Part shown: positions 36,399-46,211 of the stretch, in pieces
Numbering within the stretch: the stretch's first letter is position 1
Layout: every line of letters begins with the position of its first letter
Source: Cokeromyces recurvatus
Taxonomy: Eukaryota; Mucoromycota; Mucoromycetes; Mucorales; Mucoraceae
Length of the DNA: 64,000 nucleotides
Direction of reading: 5' to 3'
Assembly (NCBI RefSeq): GCF_025118155.1
Contig: NW_026251388.1
Span: 186,001-250,000 of the forward strand
Position numbers and translations under genes: made by a program
The notes under the pieces: model-generated
What the model was told of the DNA's origin: nothing
Database searches by the model: none
What the model saw: the letters and a program-made list of their open reading frames with translations, nothing else

Positions 36399-37845
36399 AT
36401 GATAATAATAATATCAAAGAATGCTTTATTGAAGGTCATTACGCTATTATCAATTGTGAATATACATTATTGTCAACCTGTAACTACTAGAGGAAAAGGA
36501 TATTTTAAATTACCTATACAAAAGTTTCAATCTTCATCAGTCACTGGACATGATATTTTTACTGCTACCAATAGTACCTCTGTTGTCTCCTTTATGACAA
36601 AGAAGCAAAAGCAACTCTCTTACAATCATGGAACTGGTAAGGAAATTAAATAAAATTAAATTAAAAAAAAAAAAAAAAAGTATTACATATTTGCTTACTT
36701 GTATGAATAGGTTATTATGGTGAAATAAGTGTGGGGACACCGCCTCAAAAGTTTAACGTAGTGTTTGATACAGGAAGCGCTGATCTTTGGATTGTATCGA
36801 CACAATGTAAAAGTGATATTTGTAAAAATCACGGAAAGTTTGATTATGATGCCTCTGAGACTTATAATACGCTAGAGGATGATGATAGCAGCATTCATAT
36901 TTTTTATGGAACTGGAAACATGCACGGACATTTAGGTGAAGACACCGTACGGTTATGCAATAATCAGATTATTATAAAAAATCAAGTTATTGCAGACGCT
37001 GTAACGATATCACGAGAGTTTATTGGCTCTCCCTTTCAGGGCATCTTTGGTCTTGGGTTTCAGAAACTAAGTAGTTCTCCAGACTATAGCCCACCTCTTC
37101 AATCTATCGTTGAGCAGAATCTCATGGATGAACCTATCTTTGCTATTTATTCTCAACAGAAGGCAGGTGAAATTGATTTCGGCGGAATCGATACAACCCG
37201 CTTCATGGGCACTTTAAGTTATGAAAAAGTAATTGATTCTAGTTATTGGATGATTAAAATAAATAACATTAGGTTTGGTTCTACCTATTTTGGAGAACGA
37301 AAAGCAATTGTAGATAGTGGTATAATCTGTGTTATTTAACTAACTAACCAACCAACTAACTAACATATCTTATTATAATAATCTAGGTTCTACTTTAATT
37401 ATCATGTCTCGTAAAGATGCAACTGTGTATCATAGTCAAATTCCAGATGCTATCTTTAATGGCGATGGAACTTGGTCATTTCCTTGCGCAAATATAAATA
37501 AAGTGAAACCTCTTATGATTAAAACGTCAACTGCACTACTTACAATTCCAATGAGCAAATTATTTATAACTCCTGTAAGCTCAACAAGTAAAACTTGTCT
37601 ATCAGGTATTTCAACAGATAATGAAGAAGAAGGAAACACATGGATACTAGGAGATATCTTTCTACGAAATTTTTACACAGTAAGTTTCATATATTGTAAA
37701 TATGTATACATTTATAAAAGTGTAATTATACAAAATTTTATTTTCTATCAAGGTATTTGACTTTGGAGAAAATCGATTAGGATTTGCACCTGCTATAGAA
37801 GACATTGCCATGTCTGATCCTACTTATAAGCAAATAGGACTCTAG
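36399..37845 (+). CDS. Secreted pepsin-type aspartic protease (A1 family)
   Basis: Four exons, 36399-36636, 36711-37319, 37387-37679 and 37753-37845, give 410 residues. The N-terminus has a signal-peptide-like run (ALLKVITLLSIVNIHYC), then a propeptide. The mature enzyme has GYYGEISVGTPPQKF, the first catalytic VVFDTGSADLW, the flap region HIFYGTGNMHG, FQGIFGLGF and the second catalytic IVDSGSTLI, with NTWILGDIFLRNFYTVFDFG and LGFAP at the end. Both active-site Asp are present. Rhizopuspepsin-like enzymes of this family digest external protein at acidic pH. A C-terminal tail of about 15 residues lies beyond the usual end. Each of the first three introns interrupts a conserved motif region and all phases agree. 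Confidence 0.93.
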
Positions 37846-37864
37846 CCCTTTATATTATTATTTT

Positions 37865-38619
37865 TTAAACATGCTGGTTTTCTTTTTCTATTTCATTTGA
37901 AATCTTTTCAAATAAAGCTTCTATTTCTTTCGTATGTACGTCAGGAACAAATTTAACCGAAATCGGTTGCCTTAGTTGACGTTGAATCATCATGTTTAGT
38001 AAATGGGTATAATGTTTTAAAGCTCTATGTACATTTCCTCTTTCTCCTTTTTTAGTTGAAATGGGTTCATATAAAATTTGACATTTTCTCAGATTCCTTG
38101 AGACTTTTACACCATGTATATTCACTTGACTAGGTGTAATCCATTGAGTGGGAAAATCTTCAGTCGAATAAACGGTTAAAATAGCCCTCTGTATACGCTT
38201 TGCAAGACGATCTTGGGCTATTGTCGGTGTAGCATCAAATTCATTAAAAGAGATGGGCTTAGCTGGAGTTGTATATAGATTCTTAATAGTACTTGCTCTT
38301 TCCGCAATCTATATCATTCATAAACTCAGTTTATTTAAAGAAAAAATAAAAAAAAAAATAAAAATAAAAAAAGGCTCTTTTAATTCATTTAATTTTTATT
38401 TACCGTCTTATTATCATCACCTTGTCTCCTCTTATCGGCTTTTGTTTTAAAATATTTCAATGCAGGACCAGGGATCATAAAGTTATCCAATATATGCTGA
38501 TTCTCTGAACTATACCGAGAAGGTTTTGTCCATTTATTTGGAATTCTAGCACTGACCGAGATGAATCGCTTTGTACATGGGGACAAGCAAATTTTTGAAA
38601 AGTAATGTGTTAATTGCAT
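37865..38619 (-). CDS. RBFA-like ribosome-binding factor, probably mitochondrial
   Basis: Two exons on the minus strand, 38619-38404 and 38308-37865, give 219 residues. The N-terminus (MQLTHYFSKICLSPCTKRFI) is basic and Ser/Thr-rich, as in a mitochondrial targeting sequence. The C-terminal domain has the RbfA pattern: QDRLAKRIQRAILTVY, then VNIHGVKVSRNLRKCQILYE, then ALKHYTHLLNMMIQRQLRQP and ISVKFVPDVHTKEIEALFEK. RbfA-type proteins bind the small ribosomal subunit during maturation of helix-1 or h44/45 rRNA; the fungal protein would serve mitoribosomes. Its stop codon is 19 bases from that of the convergent protease gene. The call rests on pattern resemblance, as this family is weakly conserved. 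Confidence 0.75.
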
Positions 38620-39975
38620 TATTTAACTTGACATTCAACTGAAAGAAAGATGTTGAAATAATTGTGGGAGGAAAGTTTCTTTATCCAATAATATTTAATT
38701 AGAAGAAGGGATAAAAAAAAAAAATTTACGAACAATCTGAGCTTTAAAATATAGAAAAGACAAAATTTGATTTGGTAGTGCAGCAAGAGATATGCGATCA
38801 TGTGTATATTTCAAGCTTAATTATTTATTATTAGTAGCCTATTTCACGAATATAGTTCACAGAGATTTATTATCCAAACTTAAACAGTTTTCAAATGTAA
38901 TGCTTTGATGAGCTTCAGTTATAGAAGACGGCAAGCATGACGCTTTTATTCAGAAAAGATCTCTTCTCTCGATATTTGTCTTAGTCTTCGATTAGCATCA
39001 TTTTAAATAATTCAATATGTATATGTATATACATGTATTATAGTGCAAATCAATGGCTTATACTCTCTCCTCCTGATAAATACAGTATGATGGATATTAA
39101 AATTATACATATAATATTAATAGGTTATAATTGCCTCAAGTTGATTAAACTACACAGTAGCCTTTAATTCTCTCTTTCTAAGGGCTTTTTTTCTTATTTA
39201 TTTCTTTTTTCAAGTTAATCTTTTACTTTCTCTCTTTTTTTTTAATTGAGATTTAGAGTAAGGTTTCTCGAGTTTCTTTACACAGAGTTTTTTTACTTTT
39301 GAAAAAAAAAAGTGATGCTAAAAGGAAAAACAACAGTATACAATGCTTATAACAACTTCTTTCTCTTTCTAGCAAATATGTTTTTATAACGAAAATAAAC
39401 TGCTGCCTATTTTAAGATAATATATATTCTTTGGCTAGACAATACTACAAAGCATGAGGTGAAATTATTCTACTATTAAGATAAATTACTAAAGCTTCTT
39501 TCACTATAGCTAACATTGATAATAAAAAGATAGTTATCACAATTAGCTAATAAAAAAAATCGTGTATGCCTGGTAGTATACCTTCTTTAAAAAAAAACCT
39601 TATCATTTTCTGAGAAGACTACAAGGTAATACAATATGATTCACTCATGTTAAATAAATGAAAATAACTTATTATAAGCTGTATAGGATAGTAACATCGC
39701 TTTTAGTCGTGAGTCTCTTGAATTTTGTCTATTCATTCTATTCCTATTCTATCTTTTAAATCTCAGATTATTCATAAAAATTTTCTTATTTCAGGTTAAA
39801 ATTCTACACTAGAGTCGGAAAAAATGGGTTCGATCCGGAACTCTTCGATAACTACCAAATTTAGAAACTACCTTACTTAGCCAACTGGCCCGAGGATCAA
39901 GTTGGAATCAAGGCAACGAGATTACTTTGGTAAAGTGTAATACTTCCTCTTTCGACATACATCTATTCATTAAAG
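38620..39975. other. Intergenic upstream of eL24, with tRNA-like relic
   Basis: AT-rich divergent region between RBFA-like and eL24. One ATACATGTAT palindrome lies at 39029-39038. A pair of tRNA-promoter-like boxes on the minus strand is listed separately. No other gene is recognised. Confidence 0.5.
39826..39891 (-). other. tRNA-like A-box/B-box pair (relic or SINE head)
   Basis: On the minus strand GGGCCAGTTGGCTAAG (39891-39876) resembles an A box/D arm. GGATCGAACCC (39836-39826) differs from the B-box consensus GGTTCGANNCC at one position. They are about 55 bases apart, a little more than in most tRNAs. I cannot form a proper T stem or acceptor stem, so it is not a working tRNA gene. It could be a tRNA relic, the head of a SINE, or chance. 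Confidence 0.3.
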
Positions 39976-40806
39976 ATGAAGTAAATAGACATATAAAAAA
40001 TCCATCCAAGTAATAATCAACTAACCTTATCTGTATCTGTTATCTATATAAATTATTAGGCTTGAGATTTGTTCTTTCTCTGGCCACAAGATCTACCCCG
40101 CCAAGGGTAAGACTTACGTTCGTGTTGACAGCAGGTAAATTGAATTGTTCATTTGATGAAGAATATGTAAAGTTAACACCCTTTCCTTTTTTTTTTACTT
40201 GATCTTTTATTCAAAATTTATAGAGTAAGTGTTTTAAATTCATTAAAAAAAAAGCGAATGACTTTATTATGGATTTCAGTGAATCAGCCATTATTATAAG
40301 ATAGTCGATTTTCGTCTGACGTTTTTCTTTTTTTTTTTTTATTCGTTCATTTATAGACTTTCCGTTTCATCAACGGTAAAGCTGCTTCTTACTTCCTTCA
40401 ACGTTTGAACCCCCGTAAGATCAGATGGACTCAAATCTACCGTCGTTTGAACAAGAAGGGTATTACTGAGGAAGTCCGTAAGAAGCGTTCTCGTCGTACC
40501 GTCAAGCACGAACGTGCTATTGCCGGCGCCTCTTGGGAAGCTATTCGTGCCAAGCGTAACCAAAAGCCTGATGCTCGTGCTGCTGCTCGTCAAGCTGCTA
40601 TTGCCAAGTCTAAGGAAGTTAAGAAGGCTGCCGCTGCTGCCAAGAAGGCTGCTAACCCTAATGTAAGTTACTCAATCGAACAATGCTCGATTATACATAT
40701 ACTAATCATATATGTATATATATATATATTATAGGTCAATCACTCTAAGGTTAGCAAGCAACAAGCCAAGGGTTTCGCTCCTAAGGCTGCTGCCACCTCC
40801 CGTTAA
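39976..40806 (+). CDS. RPL24: 60S ribosomal protein eL24
   Basis: Five coding exons: 39976-39980 (only ATGAA), 40060-40134, a single base at 40224, 40357-40662 and 40735-40806, giving 152 residues, normal for eL24. The protein begins MKLEICSFSGHKIYPAKG, continues TYVRVDSRTFRF and RLNPRKIRWTQIYRRLNKKG, and ends in an Ala/Lys-rich tail. The Arg codon in VDSR-TFRF is AG from exon 2 plus one base; only the lone A between TATAG and GTAAGT at 40224 restores the frame with canonical sites. Codon use is more C-ending than in neighbours (AAG, CGT, GCT, TTC, GTC), as expected for high expression. eL24 sits on the large subunit and bridges to the small one. Identity is secure; the one-base exon needs RNA proof. 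Confidence 0.95.
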
Positions 40807-41599
40807 ATAACTTATTTTATCATACGAAAATAAAATATAAGCTTCATTAAAAAAAAAAGCCTAATTTACATGTAAACTTGAAGTAACTATAATAATTATG
40901 TGTAATTACACTTCTTGAATTTATAGTGTGTTTTCATTCAATGGGAACTTATATATAAATATGTGCACATATGTATTTTTTTTTTTTATTATGTCATTTA
41001 CTCTAAAAATGAGAATTGATCATCCTTTTTTAGTAGTGTATAGTTATAGTATGATTTAAGTAAAGAATCTTATTCAATCTATTTTTTTTTTAATTTCATA
41101 ATTTATTCTGAGCATTATTAACTAACAAGTTTATGTTTGGCTTATTTGAGAAAAAAAAAATACAAGTAAACTTAATTACAAACCGTTTTCTGTGACTATA
41201 ATTATTTCCATTCTTCCTTGCAGAAATACAGCAACATAGTAAACTTTAAATTACTTTAAAGTCCCAACAATAGTATTCATGATTAAATTTAGCAAACAAG
41301 AATATTCTATTGGTTTGTATTATGGATTGACATCAGCAAACTATACATTTCACAAGATTGCAAGTATAATTTACTCATTAGTGAAAAAAAAAAAAGAAAG
41401 CTCCCTATTATATAATAACCGTCACACTAGATTACCACATATGCATAAGAAAAACGTTTAAAATATACATTTTTAAACCCAATGAGCACACTGATAAACT
41501 ACATATCAATGTTACCCAGGGGAATTCTTTAAAAAAGAAGTGAAGGAATTAAAAAGAAAAAATGGGTTCAAGAGGAACAAAGTGAAAGGAGATTTAAAT
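40807..41599. other. Intergenic, no gene recognised
   Basis: 3' flank of eL24 with scattered T and A runs and no coding or repeat feature that I recognise. A 60-codon open frame near 41279 is low-complexity and unsupported. Confidence 0.5.
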
Positions 41600-41757
41600 A
41601 GCAAAACGAGGGTTTAGCGGGACAATTGTTCAATTGGCTGTTAAAAGCGCATACCTCCAGTCGAGGAGCTATTGATGTGACCTACGGATGCAAAACACCT
41701 GGACCACCAGAGCCTTTAATAGGCTGATTACTTGCTTCCAGTCTCTTTCTCTGGGGA

Positions 41758-41801
<44 letters not shown>

Positions 41802-41910
41802 CACTTTCTCTTTTTTGGAACTGGCCAAGGCAATACAGCATAAAAATTGCGATATGCTCATTGGTCATTTTAATTTAAATAAATAAATTCTTTTAATTAT
41901 ATTAAGCATA
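41600..41910 (+). mobile_element. Possible SINE with LINE-type 3' tail
   Basis: The 5' part (about 41630-41715) has a tRNA-like look: AATTGGCTGTTAAAAGCGCA resembles a D arm/A box and CCTCCAGTCGAGGAG an anticodon-like hairpin, although a good B box is not evident. A T42 tract follows (41760-41801). The 3' part (about 41815-41905) closely matches the LINE tail at 4690-4775, including CAGCATAAAA and CTCATTGGTCATTTTAATTT. A tRNA-like head with a LINE tail is the usual build of a SINE. It may also be a LINE 3' fragment with an unrelated flank. Confidence 0.45.
41760..41801. repeat. T42 homopolymer
   Basis: Forty-two T within the possible SINE, between the tRNA-like head and the LINE-like tail. 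Length approximate. Confidence 0.8.
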
Positions 41911-42011
41911 GAAAAATTTCCGATTTCCCCCTCCCCTTTTTTTTTCCCTCTCTCTTTTTTATTTTTTATTTTTAATTTATAATAAAAGATTATATATTGT
42001 GAGAAACAATT

Positions 42012-45000
42012 ATGGTGAAGAAAGAGATAGTATTAGAGTTAGATTTAACTGATACAAAAATGAATGTAAGTTTGTCATGCTTTTATACAATTTATATTTT
42101 AATGAAAGAATAAATAAATAGACATCTTCCACAACAGAAGATTTAAACAATGCAGAGGATACAAATCAAGAAAAATCTTCTTTAAAGACAAAAAGTAAAA
42201 AAGAATTGAAAACACAAAAATCTTTAAAAAAGACAAAGTCATTGCCTGAGCTTGGAAACATGAATAACAAAAAAGAAGAAAAGGATTCTAAAAAGAAAAA
42301 AAAGACCTCCAGAAAAAAGACTATTAAAAAGGAAGGTAATAAAGAAGATGCAGTTACTGATACTGCGAAAACCCTTAATAAGAAGAAATCTAAGGAAGAA
42401 AACGGTACTGCGGAACATCAACAACAGAAAAGTGAGATTATTTCTCAGCAAACTCTAAATGAGGATAGTACTAAACCTGAAAAGCGCAGCAATCACAATG
42501 AAAAAAGAAAGATGCCGTCCAAGAAGGTTTCCAGTAATGACGATGAAATAACATACACGGTTGATTATAATAGTATAAGGGAAGCTCTATCTGAATCATT
42601 TAGCTTAGATGATAGGCATAAATCTGTACATTTTGCTCCGCTAATTATAAAGTCTAAAAAGAAGAAACAACTACCCTTACCTCAAGTTTCTAAATCTGCT
42701 TCACCATCAATACCTGTAGATCAGTCTCCAAGGACCTCAAATACTTCTTCACCTTCTGCTAAGAGTAATTTATTATTATCATCTATTAATTTAGCTTAAT
42801 ATGTCTAACTTTAGTTCATAATAGATCGACATGCTGAGGTTCCTCCTCCTCCTAGTTTGACTACCAATAATACTGCGGACAAAAAGAAAAAATCTTTAAA
42901 AACTACGCATAATGAAAAATCAATTATTAAAAGAATCAAAGAGAAAAAGGCTTTGGCTAATAAGAATACTGTTACTACTGAAAAGCAAGATCAAGAAATG
43001 ACTGGTAAAAAGAAATTGCTCAGTAATCAAAAAATTGAACGATCTATTAAATCTACTGATAAAAAAAGAAGCTCTGCAATTACTTTGGGTACGCCAGTTA
43101 AGCCAGTTGTTTTTGTAAAAGAGAAAAGTCACAAAAAAAAGAAGAGTTTGGATAAACAAGGTATAGGTGAATCTGTTAAGCCTGTAGTTTTTGTAAAAGA
43201 AGGAAAAAATCAGTCAATGGTTATCTTGGCCAAAAAGGCAAATAAAATCACCCATGATGAAAAAAGGCGTGAAATCAAGGAAATTAAAAAAGGAATGAAA
43301 ACGATTGATAAAGTAGACTATTGCCATCCAAATGATATTATTCACAGTAATAGGTCTGGTAGAATTCGATATGATCGTTATGTTGATCCTAAAATATGTG
43401 AAGAGAAAATTAAACAAGGAATATATTATCAGGGTGTACTTCGAATTAATAAACGATCTCGTTTAGATGCTTATGTAACTAGCGACAATTTGGATGCTGA
43501 TATTTTTATTAATGGTCAACGTGATCGTAATCGTGCACTAGATGGTGACAATGTTGTTGTTGAATTATTGGATTTAGATACTGTGTGGGAAAAGAAGAAG
43601 GAATCAATGACTCAAAAGCGTGAGCAAAGACATGGCACTGTTGAAAGGCCCCCACAAGAAGAAGGCGAAGAAGATAAAGGAAAACCAAAATATGCTGGCA
43701 AGGTTGTTGCTATTACCAAACCCGGTAATAATCAAAACTGTGCTGGTATTCTTACAGTTTATCGTAATAACTCAACTGAACAACCATCTCAAGAAGATGA
43801 AGTTGTATTAGCTTCTAATGAGGATGATAATGAAGACATTCAAATTGATGCCAGTACTACTACTACAGTTACAACAAAAAATAATAATAAAGATATTCGC
43901 CTTGTATGGTTCAAACCTATCGATAAACGAAAGCCTTTGATTGCAATTCAACTTAAATATGCGCCAAATGATATTCTTACAAATGAAGAAAAGTATAAAC
44001 GTTTACTAATGGTAGCTAAAATTACTCGCTGGCCAATTGATTCTATGTATCCCTTTGGTGCTGTATTGCGTGAATTAGGCCATATTGGTAATATTCCTGC
44101 TGAAACTCGAGCAATTTTAGAGGATAACAATATTGATGAAAAAGCATTTAGTAAAAAAGCGCTTAAAGGTTTGCCTAAATTGCCTTGGTCTATTCCTCAA
44201 TCAGAAATTGACAATCGTCGAGATCTTCGTGATATACGTATTTTTACTATTGATCCATCTACTGCAAAGGATTTAGATGATGCCGTTCATGTAACCAAGC
44301 TTAGCGAGAATGAATATGAAGTAGGCGTTCATATTGCTGATGTGTCTCATTTTGTTCATCAACATACAGCCTTGGATCATGAAGCGTTTGATAGAGGCAC
44401 GAGCACTTATCTTTGCGATCGTGTGATCCCTATGTTACCTTCTTTGTTATGTGAAGAGTTATGTAGTTTAAATCCTGGAGTTGAAAGATTAGCCTTTTCA
44501 GTCATATGGAAAATGGATGATGCTGGTAATATTAAAGAGACATGGTTTGGAAAAACTATTATCAAGTAAGTTTATTTTACTACGTAAATAGCTATTTTAG
44601 TATCTAACTTCTTCTTAATAGATCTTGTGCTAAGTTGGCTTATGATGATGCTCAACATGTAATTGAAGGTCATGGTTTACCTAAAACTGCTAATGTAAAA
44701 TTCTTTACAGTTCCTGAAGTTGAACAGGACATTATTTATTTATTCAACCTATCTAAACAAATGCGCCAACGCCGATTTGCTAATGGTGCTTTATCAATGA
44801 ATTCAATTCGACTTTCTTTTGAACTTAATGAACTGGGTGAACCTTGTAATGTTTCCATATATGAGCAAAAGGATGCTAATCGTCTTATTGAAGAATTTAT
44901 GCTTTGTGCCAATATGAGTGTAGCACAAAAAATTAGTAAGCATTATCCTAATGAAGCTTTACTTCGTCAACATTCACCTCCACATGAAAAAACCTTGGTA

Positions 45001-45965
45001 AGCTTATTTTACAGACAGTTTATATATATGCATAAATAATATTAATTTTACATTTATAGAATGAATTTATCAAAATTGCCGAGAGTTGGGGATACTCCTT
45101 TGATGGTTCATCTGCTGGCTCATTACAGAAATCTTTTGATGCAATTGATTCTGAAGATATTAAAACAGTTTTGAGACTTATAGCTATTAAACCAATGCAA
45201 CGTGCCAAGTACTTTTGCACAGGTGCATATGATATTAGCGAATATAGACATTATGCACTGAATGTTCCTCTCTATACTCATTTCACATCACCTATTCGAC
45301 GTTATGCTGATATTATTGTTCATCGTCAATTAGAAGCAGCCCTTAACGATAAACCCTCATGCGGCTATAAAAAGAATACAGTACAAAAGGCTGCAGGCCA
45401 TTGCAATGAGCGAAAAGAAGCAGCCAAGAATGCTCAAGACATGAATATTCAACTTTATCTCTCTCATTATCTTCATATGGTTGAGGCTAAAACGGAGAAA
45501 CCTATTATTTGTTCTGCTATTGTAACACAAGTATTAAGAGACTCCTTTGATATTTTAGTGCCTGATTATGGTCTTGAAAAGCGTATCCATGTTGACGCAT
45601 TACCAATTGAGAAATTTGTTGCTGACCCCCAGAAAAATAATCTCTTTGTATATTGGAAAGAAGGTATCGAATCTAATTGGGAATGGGATGAACGGCGTAG
45701 ATTAAATGAAAATTATGTTGGTCCTTCTGGCTCATTACTGAATTATGATACAGTTGATGACTCAACCGAAGATGACAATGATGAATCAATTGCTACAAAG
45801 AAGTGTATCAAGATTCCAGAAGAATTAATAAGTGATAATTTGATAGATCAGAAAACTAGAATGCAACGTTTTGAACCTTTATCTAAATTATCTGTTCGTA
45901 TTCAGGTTAATGTTGATCGTTCACCCCCAATTATTAATATTTATCCTGTTAACCCTTTTATATAA
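42012..45965 (+). CDS. RNase II/R-family protein, DIS3L2/SSD1 type
   Basis: Five exons, 42012-42065, 42122-42764, 42825-44565, 44622-44997 and 45060-45965, give 1239 residues. About 440 N-terminal residues are Lys/Ser-rich and probably disordered, with possible nuclear-localisation runs. Two cold-shock domains follow (YQGVLRINKRSRLDAYVTS, NALDGDNVVVELLD-like, then the CSD2 region to IGNIPAETRAIL). The RNB domain has the catalytic cluster IDPSTAKDLDDAVHV with all four Asp, then GVHIADVSHFV, YLCDRVIPMLPSLLCEELCS, FTSPIRRYADIIVHRQL. An S1-like region closes the protein. DIS3L2 degrades uridylated RNA 3'-5' in the cytoplasm. Yeast Ssd1 is related, but inactive and mRNA-binding. The acidic cluster argues that this one is active. 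No PIN domain, so it is not DIS3. Confidence 0.9.
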
Positions 45966-46211
45966 GACTAAGTAATAAATATTTATTTTTATAATAACGA
46001 AGTTTTAATGTATCTGCCTAATATGAGAGTACCTTATTTATGCAGCTAAATTATAATTTACGCAGTCTCAATAAGCCACAAAATTTTATGATATTTTGTA
46101 ATGAACTTTTATTTGCTTTCTAATTCAAGTGTATTTTAATTTTCTAATTTTGTAGAATTTAGAAATATATAAATATACAAATATTCATTCATATACATAT
46201 AAAAAAAAGAA

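Noticed and set aside
39822..39842. Plus-strand GGTTCGATCC as a tRNA T loop
   Set aside because: No D arm, anticodon arm or acceptor stem lies upstream on the plus strand. The better, still weak, reading is on the minus strand.
40351..40593. Minus-strand frame of 80 codons in eL24
   Set aside because: Antisense of a highly expressed ribosomal protein exon with biased codons.
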